Source: Chitinimonas koreensis
GTDB taxonomy: Bacteria > Pseudomonadota > Gammaproteobacteria > Burkholderiales > Chitinimonadaceae
Direction: 5' to 3'
NCBI RefSeq assembly: GCF_014353015.1
Contig: NZ_CP060704.1
Location: 4,055,001 to 4,119,000, forward strand
Length of the DNA stretch: 64,000 nt
Position numbers and translations under genes: made by a program. Under the pieces are notes generated by a model. It ran no database searches. It was not told the origin of the DNA and was given only the letters and a program-made list of their open reading frames with translations. Within the stretch, counting starts at the first letter, position 1. Each line of letters starts with the position of its first letter. Below are positions 1 through 7,894 of this stretch, in pieces.

Positions 1-240
1 ACGACAAGAGTCGAGCCAGTTTGCTACCTGCAAGATCTCTTCACAGAGCCGCTGCAGCGTGGCCAAGGCATTGGCAAAGCCCTCATTCAATCGGTCTATG
101 CACAGGCCAGGTCCGCCGGTGCGAGCAGAGTCTATTGGCAAACTCAAGCCTCCAACGAGGCAGGCCGGGCGCTGTACGATCAGGTCGCAAAGCATCTCGG
201 CTTCATCGTCTACAGCCATGAAACAAGCAGCGCCGCCTAA
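1..240 (+). CDS. GNAT family N-acetyltransferase, C-terminal part (5' end outside window)
   Basis: The open frame runs from base 1 to a TAA at 238-240, giving the last 79 residues of a protein. It contains the acetyl-CoA binding signature of GNAT enzymes, QRGQGIGKALI at about residues 20-30, followed by the typical late segment with ASNEAGRALYDQVAKHLGF and a final beta strand. GNAT proteins transfer an acetyl group from acetyl-CoA to an amine; the substrate cannot be told from this fragment. The start lies to the left of the window. No operon partner is visible, because the next gene begins 325 bases downstream. Confidence 0.8.
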   Translation, partial: TTRVEPVCYLQDLFTEPLQRGQGIGKALIQSVYAQARSAGASRVYWQTQASNEAGRALYDQVAKHLGFIVYSHETSSAA

Positions 241-565
241 CCCCTCCTTCAAGGGAGAGCTGCCTTCGGCAGGCCCCTTACGTCGCACGCCAGGCCATGC
301 CTCCGGTCTTCACCTTGCAGCCCGGTTGGGTGGGCATGTCTTTCGCGCCCACGCGGTCACGACCGCCCGCAGCCACAGTCCCAAGCCGAACATCCGCCCC
401 GCGTGCGCACGAAAACGTGCCCACCCTGCACGGCTACGTCAACGACCATGCCGCCGGCCGCGCAGCACGCGCGCAAATCGTCTAGATTGAGTCGCGATCC
501 GCACCAGGCTTCGCGCGGCCTGCCATGACCGTCGCCCGTCCCATCCGCTCATCCGGAGACCAGCA
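241..565. other. intergenic stretch without a recognisable gene
   Basis: This gap of 325 bases separates the acetyltransferase fragment from the cupin gene. Short open frames exist but carry no recognisable motif and have no good ribosome binding site. A short C/G hairpin follows the acetyltransferase stop. GGAGA at about 556-560 is the ribosome binding site of the cupin gene. I see nothing else. Confidence 0.5.
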
Positions 566-1003
566 ATGTCCTCCTTCCAGCTGACCGCCGCCCTCGTCGC
601 CGCGCTCGCGCTCAACGCCGCCGCGTTCGCGCTCGACTCCACCCCGGCCGTCAAGGCCACCACCATCCTCAAGGCCAGCCAGAGCTGGGACGGCAAGCCG
701 CTGGCCTATCCGGCGGGCCAGGCCGAGATCACCGGCATGATCATCGAGATCGCGCCGGGCGCCGAAACGGGCTGGCACCTGCACCCGGTGCCTTCGTTCG
801 GCATGGTGCTCGAGGGCGAGCTGGAGGTGCGGCTGAAGAACGGCGCGACCAACCGGCTCAAGGCCGGCGACACGCTGGCGGAAGTGGTCGATACGCTGCA
901 CAACGGCCGCAACGTCGGTGCCGGGACGGTCAAGCTGGCGATCTTCTATGCCGGCGCGGTCGGCGGGGCGCTGACGGTCAGGGAGCCGGTGGCGGCGCCG
1001 TAA
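566..1003 (+). CDS. exported small cupin-domain protein
   Basis: This 145-residue protein starts with a signal peptide (about residues 1-22, ending in AAAFA) and continues as a single cupin barrel. The first cupin motif is visible as GWHLHPVPSFGMVLEGELEV (two His and a Glu that normally bind a metal), and the second as DTLHNGRNVG. Single-domain cupins of this type have varied or unknown functions, so no reaction is assigned; the location should be periplasmic. The start is supported by GGAGA six bases upstream. A hairpin terminator follows directly, so the gene is probably transcribed alone. Confidence 0.75.
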   Translation: MSSFQLTAALVAALALNAAAFALDSTPAVKATTILKASQSWDGKPLAYPAGQAEITGMIIEIAPGAETGWHLHPVPSFGMVLEGELEVRLKNGATNRLKAGDTLAEVVDTLHNGRNVGAGTVKLAIFYAGAVGGALTVREPVAAP

Positions 1004-1015
1004 GGCGTTTACGGC

Positions 1016-1041
1016 AAAGGGCCGGCTCACGCCGGCCTTTT
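1016..1041 (+). terminator. rho-independent terminator after the cupin gene
   Basis: A GGCCGGC/GCCGGCC stem with a TCAC loop is followed by TTTT, 15 bases after the cupin stop codon. Confidence 0.7.
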
Positions 1042-1076
1042 ACATAGGACCACATTCGATCGATTCCAGGCGCGCC

Positions 1077-1201
1077 GCCCTTCCCTTCTCCCGTACACGG
1101 AGAAGGTGGTCCAAGGACCAGATGAGGACTGTTCTTCGTAGAACCAGCCCTCACCCTACGCCGGGCGCCCCCAACCCCTCTCCCGCGCGCGGGAGAGGGG
1201 C
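1077..1201. repeat. intergenic C/T-rich repeat with a 26-base perfect palindrome
   Basis: This non-coding stretch holds a CCCTTCTCCC...GAGAAGG inverted pair, a CCCTCACCC segment, and a perfect 26-base palindrome at 1175-1200 with arms CCCCTCTCCCGCG and CGCGGGAGAGGGG. Elements with CCCTCACCC and CCCCTCTCCC words are common dispersed intergenic repeats in high-GC proteobacteria. A related composition occurs again at 28243-28612. Together with the two flanking terminators this explains the gap between the cupin and phoX genes; no gene is visible in it. Confidence 0.5.
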
Positions 1202-1246
1202 TTAATTGCCCGCATTGGCATCAGCTAGCGACGTCGTTCACATAAG

Positions 1247-1276
1247 AAAAGGCCAGCTCACGCTGGCCTTTCTTTA
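1247..1276. terminator. bidirectional hairpin terminator downstream of the phoX-type gene
   Basis: Arms GGCCAGC (1251-1257) and GCTGGCC (1262-1268) have AAAA on the left and TTTCTTT on the right, so the hairpin can terminate on either strand. It serves the minus-strand phosphatase gene that ends at 1320. A second perfect hairpin, TGCCGGCC/GGCCGGCA at 1290-1311, lies between it and the stop codon. Confidence 0.65.
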
Positions 1277-1319
1277 CCGCCGTATCGCATGCCGGCCGCA
1301 AAGGGCCGGCACATCACCA

Positions 1320-3548
1320 TCAAATGCCAATGGTGCCGCCGTCGGTGCGGGTAATCACCACCGTGGCCGAACGCGGCCGCGCGGTGCCGCCCTGCGGCCA
1401 GTGGCTCTCGTACTTGCTCGGGTCGCCCAGGTCGGCCGCCTTGGTGTTCTCACCGGGGTGCTGGATATTGACGAACAGGGTCTTGAAGTCCGGCGTCTGG
1501 GCGATGCCGGTGATCTCGCAGCCCTTGGGGCCGACCAGGAAGCGGCGCAGCGAGTCGGCGCTCGGGTTCTTGCCCTTGCGCGTGGTCACTTCCAGCGTGT
1601 TGGCGCCGATCTTGTTCATCACGTTGGCGCTGCCGCCGTCGCCGACCTGGCCCGGCAGGGCGGCCAGCATCATGCAGTTGGTCACGTCGGTGTAGGCGCC
1701 GTCGTCGGTCTGGATCCACAACAGGCCGTTCTGGCCGAACCAGATGCCGTCCGGGCTCGACATGTCGTTCTCGGCCGTCAGCGACGACAGGTTGACCGCC
1801 GCATCGGCGTCGGACTGGGCGGCGAACAGGTAGATGTCCCACTTGAAGGTCAGCGACGCCGGATCGGCACCGTCTTCGGCGGTGCGGATGATGTGGCCGT
1901 TGACGTTGCCGGTCTGGGTGGCGGCGCCCTTCACGTCCTCGTAGGCGCGCGGGTTGGCGGCGTCGGGCAGCAGCTTGCTGCCGCTGGCGCCGGCCACCAC
2001 GCGGTTGGAGTTGTTGGTCAGCGTGAAGTAGACCTCGCCGTTCTTCGGGTTGACCGAGCACCATTCCGGCCGGTCCATCTTGGTCGCGCCGGCGGCGTCG
2101 GCGGCCAGGCGGGTGTTGACGCAGATGTCGGCCAGGCTGGCGAAGGTGTAGCCTGCGTAGCCCGCGATGGCGGCGTTGGCCATGGTCAGCGGGATCCACT
2201 GGCCGCTGCCGTCGGCGCCGAACTTGGCGACGTAGAGCGTGCCCTCGTCCAGGTACTTGTCGCCGGCGGCCATGCCCTTGTCGGCGTCGGCCGCATCCCA
2301 CACGGCCTTGGAGACGTACTTGTAGATGTACTCGTTGCGCGAGTCGTCGCCCATGTAGAACACCACCGGCTTGCCGGCCACCGGCTTGGCGTAGACCGCG
2401 CACTCGTGGGCGAAGCGGCCCAGGTGGGTGCGCTTCTTGGCGCCGGCGCCTGCGTTGTAGGGGTCGATCTCGACCACGTAGCCGAAGGTATTGGCTTCGT
2501 TGCGGAAGTCGTCGGTGCCTTCGGGGCTGGTGCCGAGCTTGGCGATGTTCCAGCGCGTGTAGGCGTCGGTGTTGCCGGCGGTGTGCCAGCCGTTGCCCTT
2601 GGCGCCTTCGGCGATGCCGTAGCGCTTGAGCGCGGCGACTTCGTTGGCGCTGCGCACGGCATCGTCGCCGGTGGCGCGGGCGAAGTAGAAGGCCCAGTTT
2701 TCCTCGCAGGTGAGGAAGGTGCCCCACGGCGTGTCGCCGGTGGCGCAGTTGTTCAGCGTGCCGCGGGCGAAGTCGCCGCCGGTCGCATAGGCGGTCTTGA
2801 CATGGGCCGAGCCCTTGACCGGGCCGGACAGCGCGAGCGGCGTCTGGGCGGTGTAGCGGCGGTTGTAGTTGGAGCTACGGTTGAGCGCGAACTTGCCGTC
2901 GGTCTTGCGGATCTCGATCACCGAGACGCCGTGGGCGGCGATTTCCTTGTCGACTTCAGCCTGCGGCCGCAGGCCGGCCACCGTGGTCGGGCCGTTGGCA
3001 TGCAGGAAGACGGCCGTAATGTTCTCGTGGTTCATCGCCAGGAGGCCGCGGTCGGTGCTGGCCGCGTCGCGGGCGGTGCCGGCGGCGTTGAGGCCGAACC
3101 AGTTCATGCCGTCGTGGTGGTCGCCGGCGCGGAAGTCGAAGCCGACGTCGGTGCCGTCGTTCTTGTAGGCGGCGGTGGCGTTGTTGATCGGGTCGCCGGC
3201 GGCGTAGATCACCTGGTAGCTGTAGCCGTCCGGCAGCGTCAGCGCATCGTTGACGTTCTTGGCCACGGCGTTGAAGTTGAACTTGGGCGCGGGGACCGGC
3301 GTGGGGGTCGGGGTGGGGGTCGGCGTCGGAGTGGGCGTCGAATCGCCGTCGCTGCCGCAGGCGGCGAGGCCGGCGGCGCCGAAGCTGCCGAGCAGCAGGG
3401 CGGACGCGCCGCCCATGCCGCCGCGCAGGATGCCGCGGCGGCTCAGCCGCGCGTTCAGCACGCTGTCGAAGCTCGGGTTGCCGCTGTCGTTGGTGCCGAT
3501 CTCTTCCAGCTCGATCGGCTGCTCGCCGTGACGGTCGTGTGCGCTCAT
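1320..3548 (-). CDS. PhoX family (DUF839) phosphatase with Tat signal
   Basis: This 742-residue protein is predicted to be a periplasmic PhoX-type enzyme, a calcium/iron-dependent alkaline phosphatase family or a close DUF839 relative. A twin-arginine motif (SRRGILRG, about residues 36-43), a hydrophobic stretch and LAACGS resemble a Tat signal ending in a lipobox-like Cys64. A (TP)7 linker then leads to the catalytic body. Family-like segments include GLLAMNHEN, GTFLTCEENWA, HECAVY and FYMGDDSRNEYIYKYV. The start at 3548 is chosen because AAGGTGA lies six bases upstream; an in-frame ATG further up has no such site. The gene stands alone and is followed by hairpins. The substrate is inferred from the family only. 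Confidence 0.85.
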   Translation of the reverse strand: MSAHDRHGEQPIELEEIGTNDSGNPSFDSVLNARLSRRGILRGGMGGASALLLGSFGAAGLAACGSDGDSTPTPTPTPTPTPTPVPAPKFNFNAVAKNVNDALTLPDGYSYQVIYAAGDPINNATAAYKNDGTDVGFDFRAGDHHDGMNWFGLNAAGTARDAASTDRGLLAMNHENITAVFLHANGPTTVAGLRPQAEVDKEIAAHGVSVIEIRKTDGKFALNRSSNYNRRYTAQTPLALSGPVKGSAHVKTAYATGGDFARGTLNNCATGDTPWGTFLTCEENWAFYFARATGDDAVRSANEVAALKRYGIAEGAKGNGWHTAGNTDAYTRWNIAKLGTSPEGTDDFRNEANTFGYVVEIDPYNAGAGAKKRTHLGRFAHECAVYAKPVAGKPVVFYMGDDSRNEYIYKYVSKAVWDAADADKGMAAGDKYLDEGTLYVAKFGADGSGQWIPLTMANAAIAGYAGYTFASLADICVNTRLAADAAGATKMDRPEWCSVNPKNGEVYFTLTNNSNRVVAGASGSKLLPDAANPRAYEDVKGAATQTGNVNGHIIRTAEDGADPASLTFKWDIYLFAAQSDADAAVNLSSLTAENDMSSPDGIWFGQNGLLWIQTDDGAYTDVTNCMMLAALPGQVGDGGSANVMNKIGANTLEVTTRKGKNPSADSLRRFLVGPKGCEITGIAQTPDFKTLFVNIQHPGENTKAADLGDPSKYESHWPQGGTARPRSATVVITRTDGGTIGI

Positions 3549-3777
3549 CTTTATCACCTTGGTTCGGGAAGTGGGGTACGGATGCAAGGTGGGCGAGCAT
3601 AGACAGCGCGTGTTACGTCCCGCTGACGGCTCCATGACAAAGTGCTTAAGCCGCGGCGAATCTGGCTTCGCCCGCCATGCGGGAGGCGTGGCGGATGTCC
3701 CACCGAGTGCGCCGAGGATTTTTCATCGCGGCGGGCCGCGGCGTATGATCGCGCCGTTCAAACGCAAGGAAATCCAC

Positions 3778-4107
3778 GTGACCGATACCCTCATCATCGA
3801 AGAACTCAGCGTCGGCGAAGGCGCCGAAGCTCAGGCCGGCCAGGAAGCGACCGTGCACTACACCGGCTGGCTCACCGACGGCCGCAAGTTCGATTCGAGC
3901 AAGGACCGCGGCATCCCGTTCAGCTTCCCGCTCGGCGCCGGCCACGTGATCAAGGGCTGGGACCAGGGCGTGCAGGGCATGAAGGTCGGCGGCGTGCGCA
4001 AGCTGACCATCCCGCCGCAGATGGGCTACGGCGCCCGCGGCGCCGGCGGCGTGATCCCGCCCAACGCCGTGCTGGTGTTCGAAGTCGAACTGCTCGGCCT
4101 CGAGTAA
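3778..4107 (+). CDS. FKBP-type peptidyl-prolyl cis-trans isomerase
   Basis: This 109-residue protein is a stand-alone FKBP domain that catalyses cis-trans isomerisation of prolyl peptide bonds and acts as a folding helper. The usual FKBP landmarks are in order: VHYTGWLTDGRKFDSS, the GAGHVIKGWDQGVQGMKVGG core, and GYGARGAGGVIPPNAVLVF at the C-terminus. No signal peptide is seen, so it should be cytoplasmic. A GTG start at 3778 is preferred because AAGGA sits seven bases upstream; an in-frame ATG at 3745 would add 11 residues. It is followed by a strong terminator and appears monocistronic. Confidence 0.92.
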   Translation: MTDTLIIEELSVGEGAEAQAGQEATVHYTGWLTDGRKFDSSKDRGIPFSFPLGAGHVIKGWDQGVQGMKVGGVRKLTIPPQMGYGARGAGGVIPPNAVLVFEVELLGLE

Positions 4108-4117
4108 AGCCAGACCG

Positions 4118-4146
4118 ATGGCGGCCCTCCCGGGGCCGCCATTTTT
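4118..4146 (+). terminator. rho-independent terminator after the FKBP gene
   Basis: ATGGCGGCCC and GGGCCGCCAT form a long GC stem with a small loop and run into ATTTTT, about 10 bases after the FKBP stop codon. Confidence 0.8.
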
Positions 4147-4250
4147 CCATCCGCATCCCGAACCGCTGTCCCGAACCGCGCAACAGAACACTGCAACCCG
4201 GCACGACCTCCCTGTCCGACCCGCCCACATAAAAAATCGAGGAGACTCAG

Positions 4251-5024
4251 ATGGCGGAAACACTCGACGAAGCGATCCCGGCCGCGCTCAACCCGCGCGT
4301 GCGCGACCTGCCCTGGCACACCCCCTTCATCTGGCTACGCCGCGCGCTCGGCGACGTGCGCGCCACGCCGACCGGCCTGATCTTCTACGGCGGCGCCTTC
4401 GTGGCGATGGGCTGGTGCATCCGCCGGCTGTTCGGCTACGCGCCCGAACACACCATGACGCTGATCACCGGCTTCCTGATCGCCGGCCCCTTCCTCTGCC
4501 TCGGCCTCTACGAGATCAGCCGCCGCCACGAAACGGTGGCACGCGTGAAGCTGCTGCCCACGCTGACCGCGCTGCGCGCCAACCCGGCCGGCATCGGCCT
4601 GTTCGCCATCGTGCTGGCCTTGCTGGTGGCCGGCTGGATGCGGGTGTCGGTGGTGGTGTTCGCGCTGTTCTTCACCGAGAACGTGCCCGACCTCAAGCTG
4701 ATCCTGTCGCCGCACTTCCTGACCGAGGAGAACACCACCTTCCTGGCGGTCTGGCTCGGCTCGGGCGCGGTGTTCGCGCTGCTGGCCTTCGCCATGTCGG
4801 TGGTGGCCATCCCGGTAATGCTCGACCGCGACGCCGACACCTTCACCGCGATCTTCGCCAGCGTGCGCGTGTGCCTGGCCAACCCGGCCTGCATGCTGAC
4901 CTGGGGCACGCTGATCGTGCTGCTGACGCTGGCCGGCTTCGCGCTGTGGGGCGTCGGCGTGGCCTTCACCGTGCCGCTGGTCGGCCATGCCACCTGGCAT
5001 GCCTACCGGGCGCTGATCGAGTAG
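4251..5024 (+). CDS. DUF2189 family integral membrane protein
   Basis: This 257-residue protein has about five or six hydrophobic helices, for example around residues 42-62, 73-93, 115-145, 165-190 and 215-245. The N-terminal RVRDLPWHTPFIWLRRALGD followed by paired helices fits the DUF2189 family of bacterial inner-membrane proteins, whose function is unknown. GAGGAGA lies just upstream of the ATG. It has no obvious partner, being preceded by a terminator and followed by a palindromic repeat, so it is probably transcribed on its own. Confidence 0.75.
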   Translation: MAETLDEAIPAALNPRVRDLPWHTPFIWLRRALGDVRATPTGLIFYGGAFVAMGWCIRRLFGYAPEHTMTLITGFLIAGPFLCLGLYEISRRHETVARVKLLPTLTALRANPAGIGLFAIVLALLVAGWMRVSVVVFALFFTENVPDLKLILSPHFLTEENTTFLAVWLGSGAVFALLAFAMSVVAIPVMLDRDADTFTAIFASVRVCLANPACMLTWGTLIVLLTLAGFALWGVGVAFTVPLVGHATWHAYRALIE

Positions 5025-5057
5025 CCGCTTCAGGCCACTGCTCCCGTTCCGGTCCCC

Positions 5058-5125
5058 GTAGGTCGGGCTTTACGCCCGACAGCGACCTTGATTAGCAGCG
5101 CTGTCGGGCATGAAGCCCGACCTAC
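5058..5125. repeat. palindromic intergenic repeat, family 1, copy 1
   Basis: Outer arms GTAGGTCGGGC and GCCCGACCTAC bracket inner CCCGACAG/CTGTCGGG words, so the 68-base unit can fold into a branched hairpin. Near-identical copies lie at 24079-24147 and 34092-34159, all between genes, as expected of REP/BIME-type elements. Confidence 0.8.
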
Positions 5126-5243
5126 CGATCCAGTTCGCGCCTTCGAAGAGCGGCCGAACGCAACGCGCAAGCCGGCACGCAGCAATGCCCCACGGGCCGC
5201 CGATCACGTAGCATCGACGGCCACTCCCCACCGGATCGCCGCC

Positions 5244-6188
5244 ATGTACCGCATCGTCTTCCTCGACCGCGCCAGCCTGCCGGTCGCCGTCCGCCGCCCG
5301 GCCTTCGCCCACGACTGGGCCGAATACGACGCCACCGCCCCCGAACAGGTGATCGAACGCTGCCTCGACGCCGAGGTGGTGATCAGCAACAAGGTGCGGC
5401 TCGACGCCGCCGCGCTGGCCGCGCTGCCGCAGTTGAAGCTGATCGCGGTGGCCGCCACCGGCGTCAACAACGTCGACCTGGCCGCCGCCCGCCGGCACGG
5501 CATCGCGGTGGCCAACATCCGCGGCTATGCCGAACACAGCGTGCCCGAGCACGCGCTGATGCTGATGCTGGCGCTGCTGCGCAACCTGCCGGCCTACCAG
5601 CGCGAGCTGGCGGCCGGCGCCTGGAACGCCTCGCCGCACTTCTGCCATTTCGGCCCGACCATCCGCGACCTGCACGGCCGCACCGTGGCCATCGTCGGCG
5701 CCGGCACGCTGGGCCGCCGCAGCGCGGAACTGGCGCGCGCCTTCGGCGCCGAAACGCTGTTCGCCGAGCATCGCGGCACGGCGACGGTGCGCGACGGCTA
5801 CACCGCGTTCGACGAGGCGCTGGCGCGGGCCGACGTGCTGAGCCTGCACTGCCCGCTGACCGAGGCCACCCGCAACCTGATCGGTACGGCCGAGCTGGCG
5901 GCGATGAAGCCGGACGCCATCCTGGTCAACACCGCCCGCGGCGGCCTGGTCGACGAGGCCGCGCTGCTGGCGGCGCTGCGTGCGGGCCGGCTGGCCGGCG
6001 CCGGCGTCGACGTGCTGCACGAGGAACCGCCGCGCCAGGGCAATGCGCTGATCGAGGCCGGCCTGCCGAACCTGATCGTCACGCCGCACGTCGGCTGGGC
6101 CAGCTTCGAGGCGATGAGCCGGCTGGCCGCGCAGCTGGTCGACAATATCGAGGCCTGGGCCGACGGCAGCCCGCAGAACCTGGTCTGA
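5244..6188 (+). CDS. D-2-hydroxyacid dehydrogenase (hydroxypyruvate/glycerate dehydrogenase type)
   Basis: This 314-residue enzyme belongs to the NAD(P)-dependent D-2-hydroxyacid dehydrogenases, which reversibly reduce 2-keto acids. The nucleotide-binding motif GAGTLG is at residues 152-157. The catalytic trio is visible as Arg232 (NTARGGLVDE), Glu260/261 (LHEEPP) and His282 (TPHVGWAS). The residues after the second Rossmann strand read AEHRG rather than an obvious Asp, so cofactor preference is uncertain. The length and N-terminus resemble glycerate dehydrogenase (HprA), but the substrate is not proven. A longer upstream open frame lacks family similarity, so the ATG at 5244 is used. An acetyltransferase gene follows after 14 bases, probably in the same transcript. 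Confidence 0.87.
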   Translation: MYRIVFLDRASLPVAVRRPAFAHDWAEYDATAPEQVIERCLDAEVVISNKVRLDAAALAALPQLKLIAVAATGVNNVDLAAARRHGIAVANIRGYAEHSVPEHALMLMLALLRNLPAYQRELAAGAWNASPHFCHFGPTIRDLHGRTVAIVGAGTLGRRSAELARAFGAETLFAEHRGTATVRDGYTAFDEALARADVLSLHCPLTEATRNLIGTAELAAMKPDAILVNTARGGLVDEAALLAALRAGRLAGAGVDVLHEEPPRQGNALIEAGLPNLIVTPHVGWASFEAMSRLAAQLVDNIEAWADGSPQNLV

Positions 6189-6202
6189 GGAGGAAGCACC
6201 GC

Positions 6203-6787
6203 ATGGACGATCCGCTCGTCATCCATCCGCTCGACGCCGGCCGGCTGGCCGACCACCTGCATTTCTTCGATCACGACGCCTTCGCCGACAACCCGCGCTG
6301 GGCCTCCTGCTACTGCCACTTCCTGCATGCCGACCACGACGCGCGCGACTGGAACAGCCGCGACGCGGCCGAGAACCGCGCGGCGATCATTCCGCTGGTC
6401 GAGCAGCGGCGCTATCGCGGCTACCTGGCCTATCGCGGCGGCAAGCCGATCGGCTGGTGCCACGCCGGCCCCAAGGCGCTGACCCCGGCGCTGCTGGACA
6501 GCCCGGCCGACGCCGACCCGCGGATCGGCGCGATCGGCTGCTTCGTGGTGGCCAAGCCCTGGCGCGGCCAGGGCGTGGCCCGTGCGCTGCTGGCCCGTGC
6601 GCTGGCCGACTTCGCCGCGCAGGGCTTCGCCTGGGCCGAGGCCTTCCCGCAGCGCGAAGCGGCCGGCGAGGCGGCCAACCACTGGGGGCCGCTGACCATG
6701 TACCTGGCGGCGGGTTTCGAGATCGTGGACGAGCGGCCGGATGGCGGCCTGACGGTGCGCAAGCGGCTGGCGGAAGCCGGCTGCTGA
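6203..6787 (+). CDS. GNAT family N-acetyltransferase
   Basis: This 194-residue protein has a GNAT core. The acetyl-CoA loop reads KPWRGQGVARALL (about residues 115-127), after the strand IGAIGCFVV and before the late motif MYLAAGFEIVDE. The N-terminal WASCYCHFLHAD segment is typical of a subgroup of GNAT proteins of unknown substrate. The start follows the dehydrogenase stop by 14 bases with GAGGAAG as ribosome binding site, which suggests co-transcription. The substrate is unknown. Confidence 0.82.
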   Translation: MDDPLVIHPLDAGRLADHLHFFDHDAFADNPRWASCYCHFLHADHDARDWNSRDAAENRAAIIPLVEQRRYRGYLAYRGGKPIGWCHAGPKALTPALLDSPADADPRIGAIGCFVVAKPWRGQGVARALLARALADFAAQGFAWAEAFPQREAAGEAANHWGPLTMYLAAGFEIVDERPDGGLTVRKRLAEAGC

Positions 6788-6880
6788 CACGACGCTGTCA
6801 GTAGCCTGCCGCCATGCTGGCGCCGGTGGATTCAACCCGGAGGCGGCATGGCGGCGATGAACAGCAATGGCGGCAGGATG

Positions 6881-7513
6881 TCAGGACGGCGGCAGCGGCG
6901 GCGCGTGCCGCAGGCCGGCGTAGAAGGTCGCCATCAGCCAGTCGGCCCGCGCGGCGAGGTCGAATTCGCGCAGTTCGAGCCATTCGCGGATGCAGCCGAT
7001 GATGAAGCTGTTGAGCGCGAAGGCGGCCAGGTCGCAGTCGAGATGGGCCGGCAGCTGGCCGAGCGCCTGCGCCGCGCGCAGCACCGTGGCGAGCTGGCGG
7101 CGGCAGGAGGCGGCGCGCTCGGCCTCCTCGGCCATCACCTCGGCGGCCACTTCGGAGAACTCGGTCTTGAACAGGATGATCTCGAACACCTGCAAGAGGT
7201 GCGGGTCCTCGGCCACCTGGCGCAGGATGCGCGCGCCGTCGCGCGTCAGGCAGCCGAGCGGATCGTCGCCCGGCTCCGCGGCCAGCGTGTCGAGCATCGC
7301 CTGCATCGGCAGGCAGGCGCGGTCGCACATCGCCTTGAAGACGTCGGTCTTGTTCTTGAAATGCCAATAGATCGCGCCGCGCGTCATGCCCGCGTCGCGC
7401 GCGATGTCGTCGAGCGTGGCGCGCGTCACGCCCTTGTCGTGGAACACCCGTTCGGCCGCGTCGAGCAGCTGTTCTCGGGTCTGTTCCGCCTGTTCCTTGG
7501 TTCGTCTTGCCAT
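6881..7513 (-). CDS. TetR family repressor of the adjacent RND efflux operon (AcrR/TtgR type)
   Basis: This 210-residue protein begins MARRTKEQAEQTREQLLDAA and carries the TetR helix-turn-helix at about residues 25-45, with DDIARDAGMTRGAIYWHFKN. The C-terminal half is all-helical with the AcrR-like segment NSFIIGCIREWL. Such repressors bind a palindrome between themselves and a divergent efflux operon and are released by drugs bound in the C-terminal pocket. The gene is divergent from the mfp-RND-omp genes, and a suitable palindrome lies at 7654-7677, so control of that operon and of itself is the straightforward inference. Confidence 0.9.
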   Translation of the reverse strand: MARRTKEQAEQTREQLLDAAERVFHDKGVTRATLDDIARDAGMTRGAIYWHFKNKTDVFKAMCDRACLPMQAMLDTLAAEPGDDPLGCLTRDGARILRQVAEDPHLLQVFEIILFKTEFSEVAAEVMAEEAERAASCRRQLATVLRAAQALGQLPAHLDCDLAAFALNSFIIGCIREWLELREFDLAARADWLMATFYAGLRHAPPLPPS

Positions 7514-7894
7514 GATCCGATTTTATATTGCGCGGCGGTCAAAATCGCGTCGCAGCGTCTTCCCTATCATGCCGGCAGCGCCATGGCGGCGATGCGGCAC
7601 GTCAGGTCGGTCGCGTCCGAACCGATTTTAATAACCCCAACGTCAGCAATGTTTACAAACATACGTGTATGTATCTAAAATCCGCATCGACGTCAAATCC
7701 GGAGGACGTTCCGCTGGACATCTGCTGACCGAAACCAGCTCCGCCGCCCCGCCCCTCCCGTCGTGATACCTCGTCGACGGGCCCCGGAGCTGGCGGTGAA
7801 CGGCCGTGCTTCCTATGCTGTCCGATTGTGCTGTCCAAACCTGCGTCGCCGGAACGACCCACCCCTTTCCAGCTTTTTGAGAGGACTACTAAGA
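7514..7894. other. divergent regulatory region between the repressor and the efflux operon
   Basis: The 381 bases between the divergent genes hold the operator palindrome at 7654-7677 inside an AT-richer patch (about 7620-7685). AGAGGA near 7880 is the ribosome binding site of the membrane-fusion gene. No gene is recognised. A long open frame entering from 7763 is only an upstream extension of the fusion-protein frame without family similarity. Confidence 0.6.
7654..7677. promoter_or_regulatory. putative AcrR/TtgR-type operator
   Basis: The arms TACAAACATAC and GTATGTATCTA are separated by GT and match as an inverted repeat at 9 of 11 positions, with a perfect ACATAC/GTATGT core. The layout closely resembles the known AcrR operator (TACATACA...TGTATGTA) and it lies between a TetR gene and the efflux genes. 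Binding is inferred. Confidence 0.65.

Noticed and set aside
241..565. Small open frames between the first two genes
   Set aside because: They have no ribosome binding site, no recognisable motif, and a composition no different from random GC-rich frames.
1206..3602. Very long open frame on the plus strand (about 800 codons) opposite the phosphatase gene
   Set aside because: It is a shadow frame of the high-GC minus-strand gene: the translation is a Val/Gly/Ala-rich string without domains, while the minus strand gives a clear PhoX-type protein with Tat signal.
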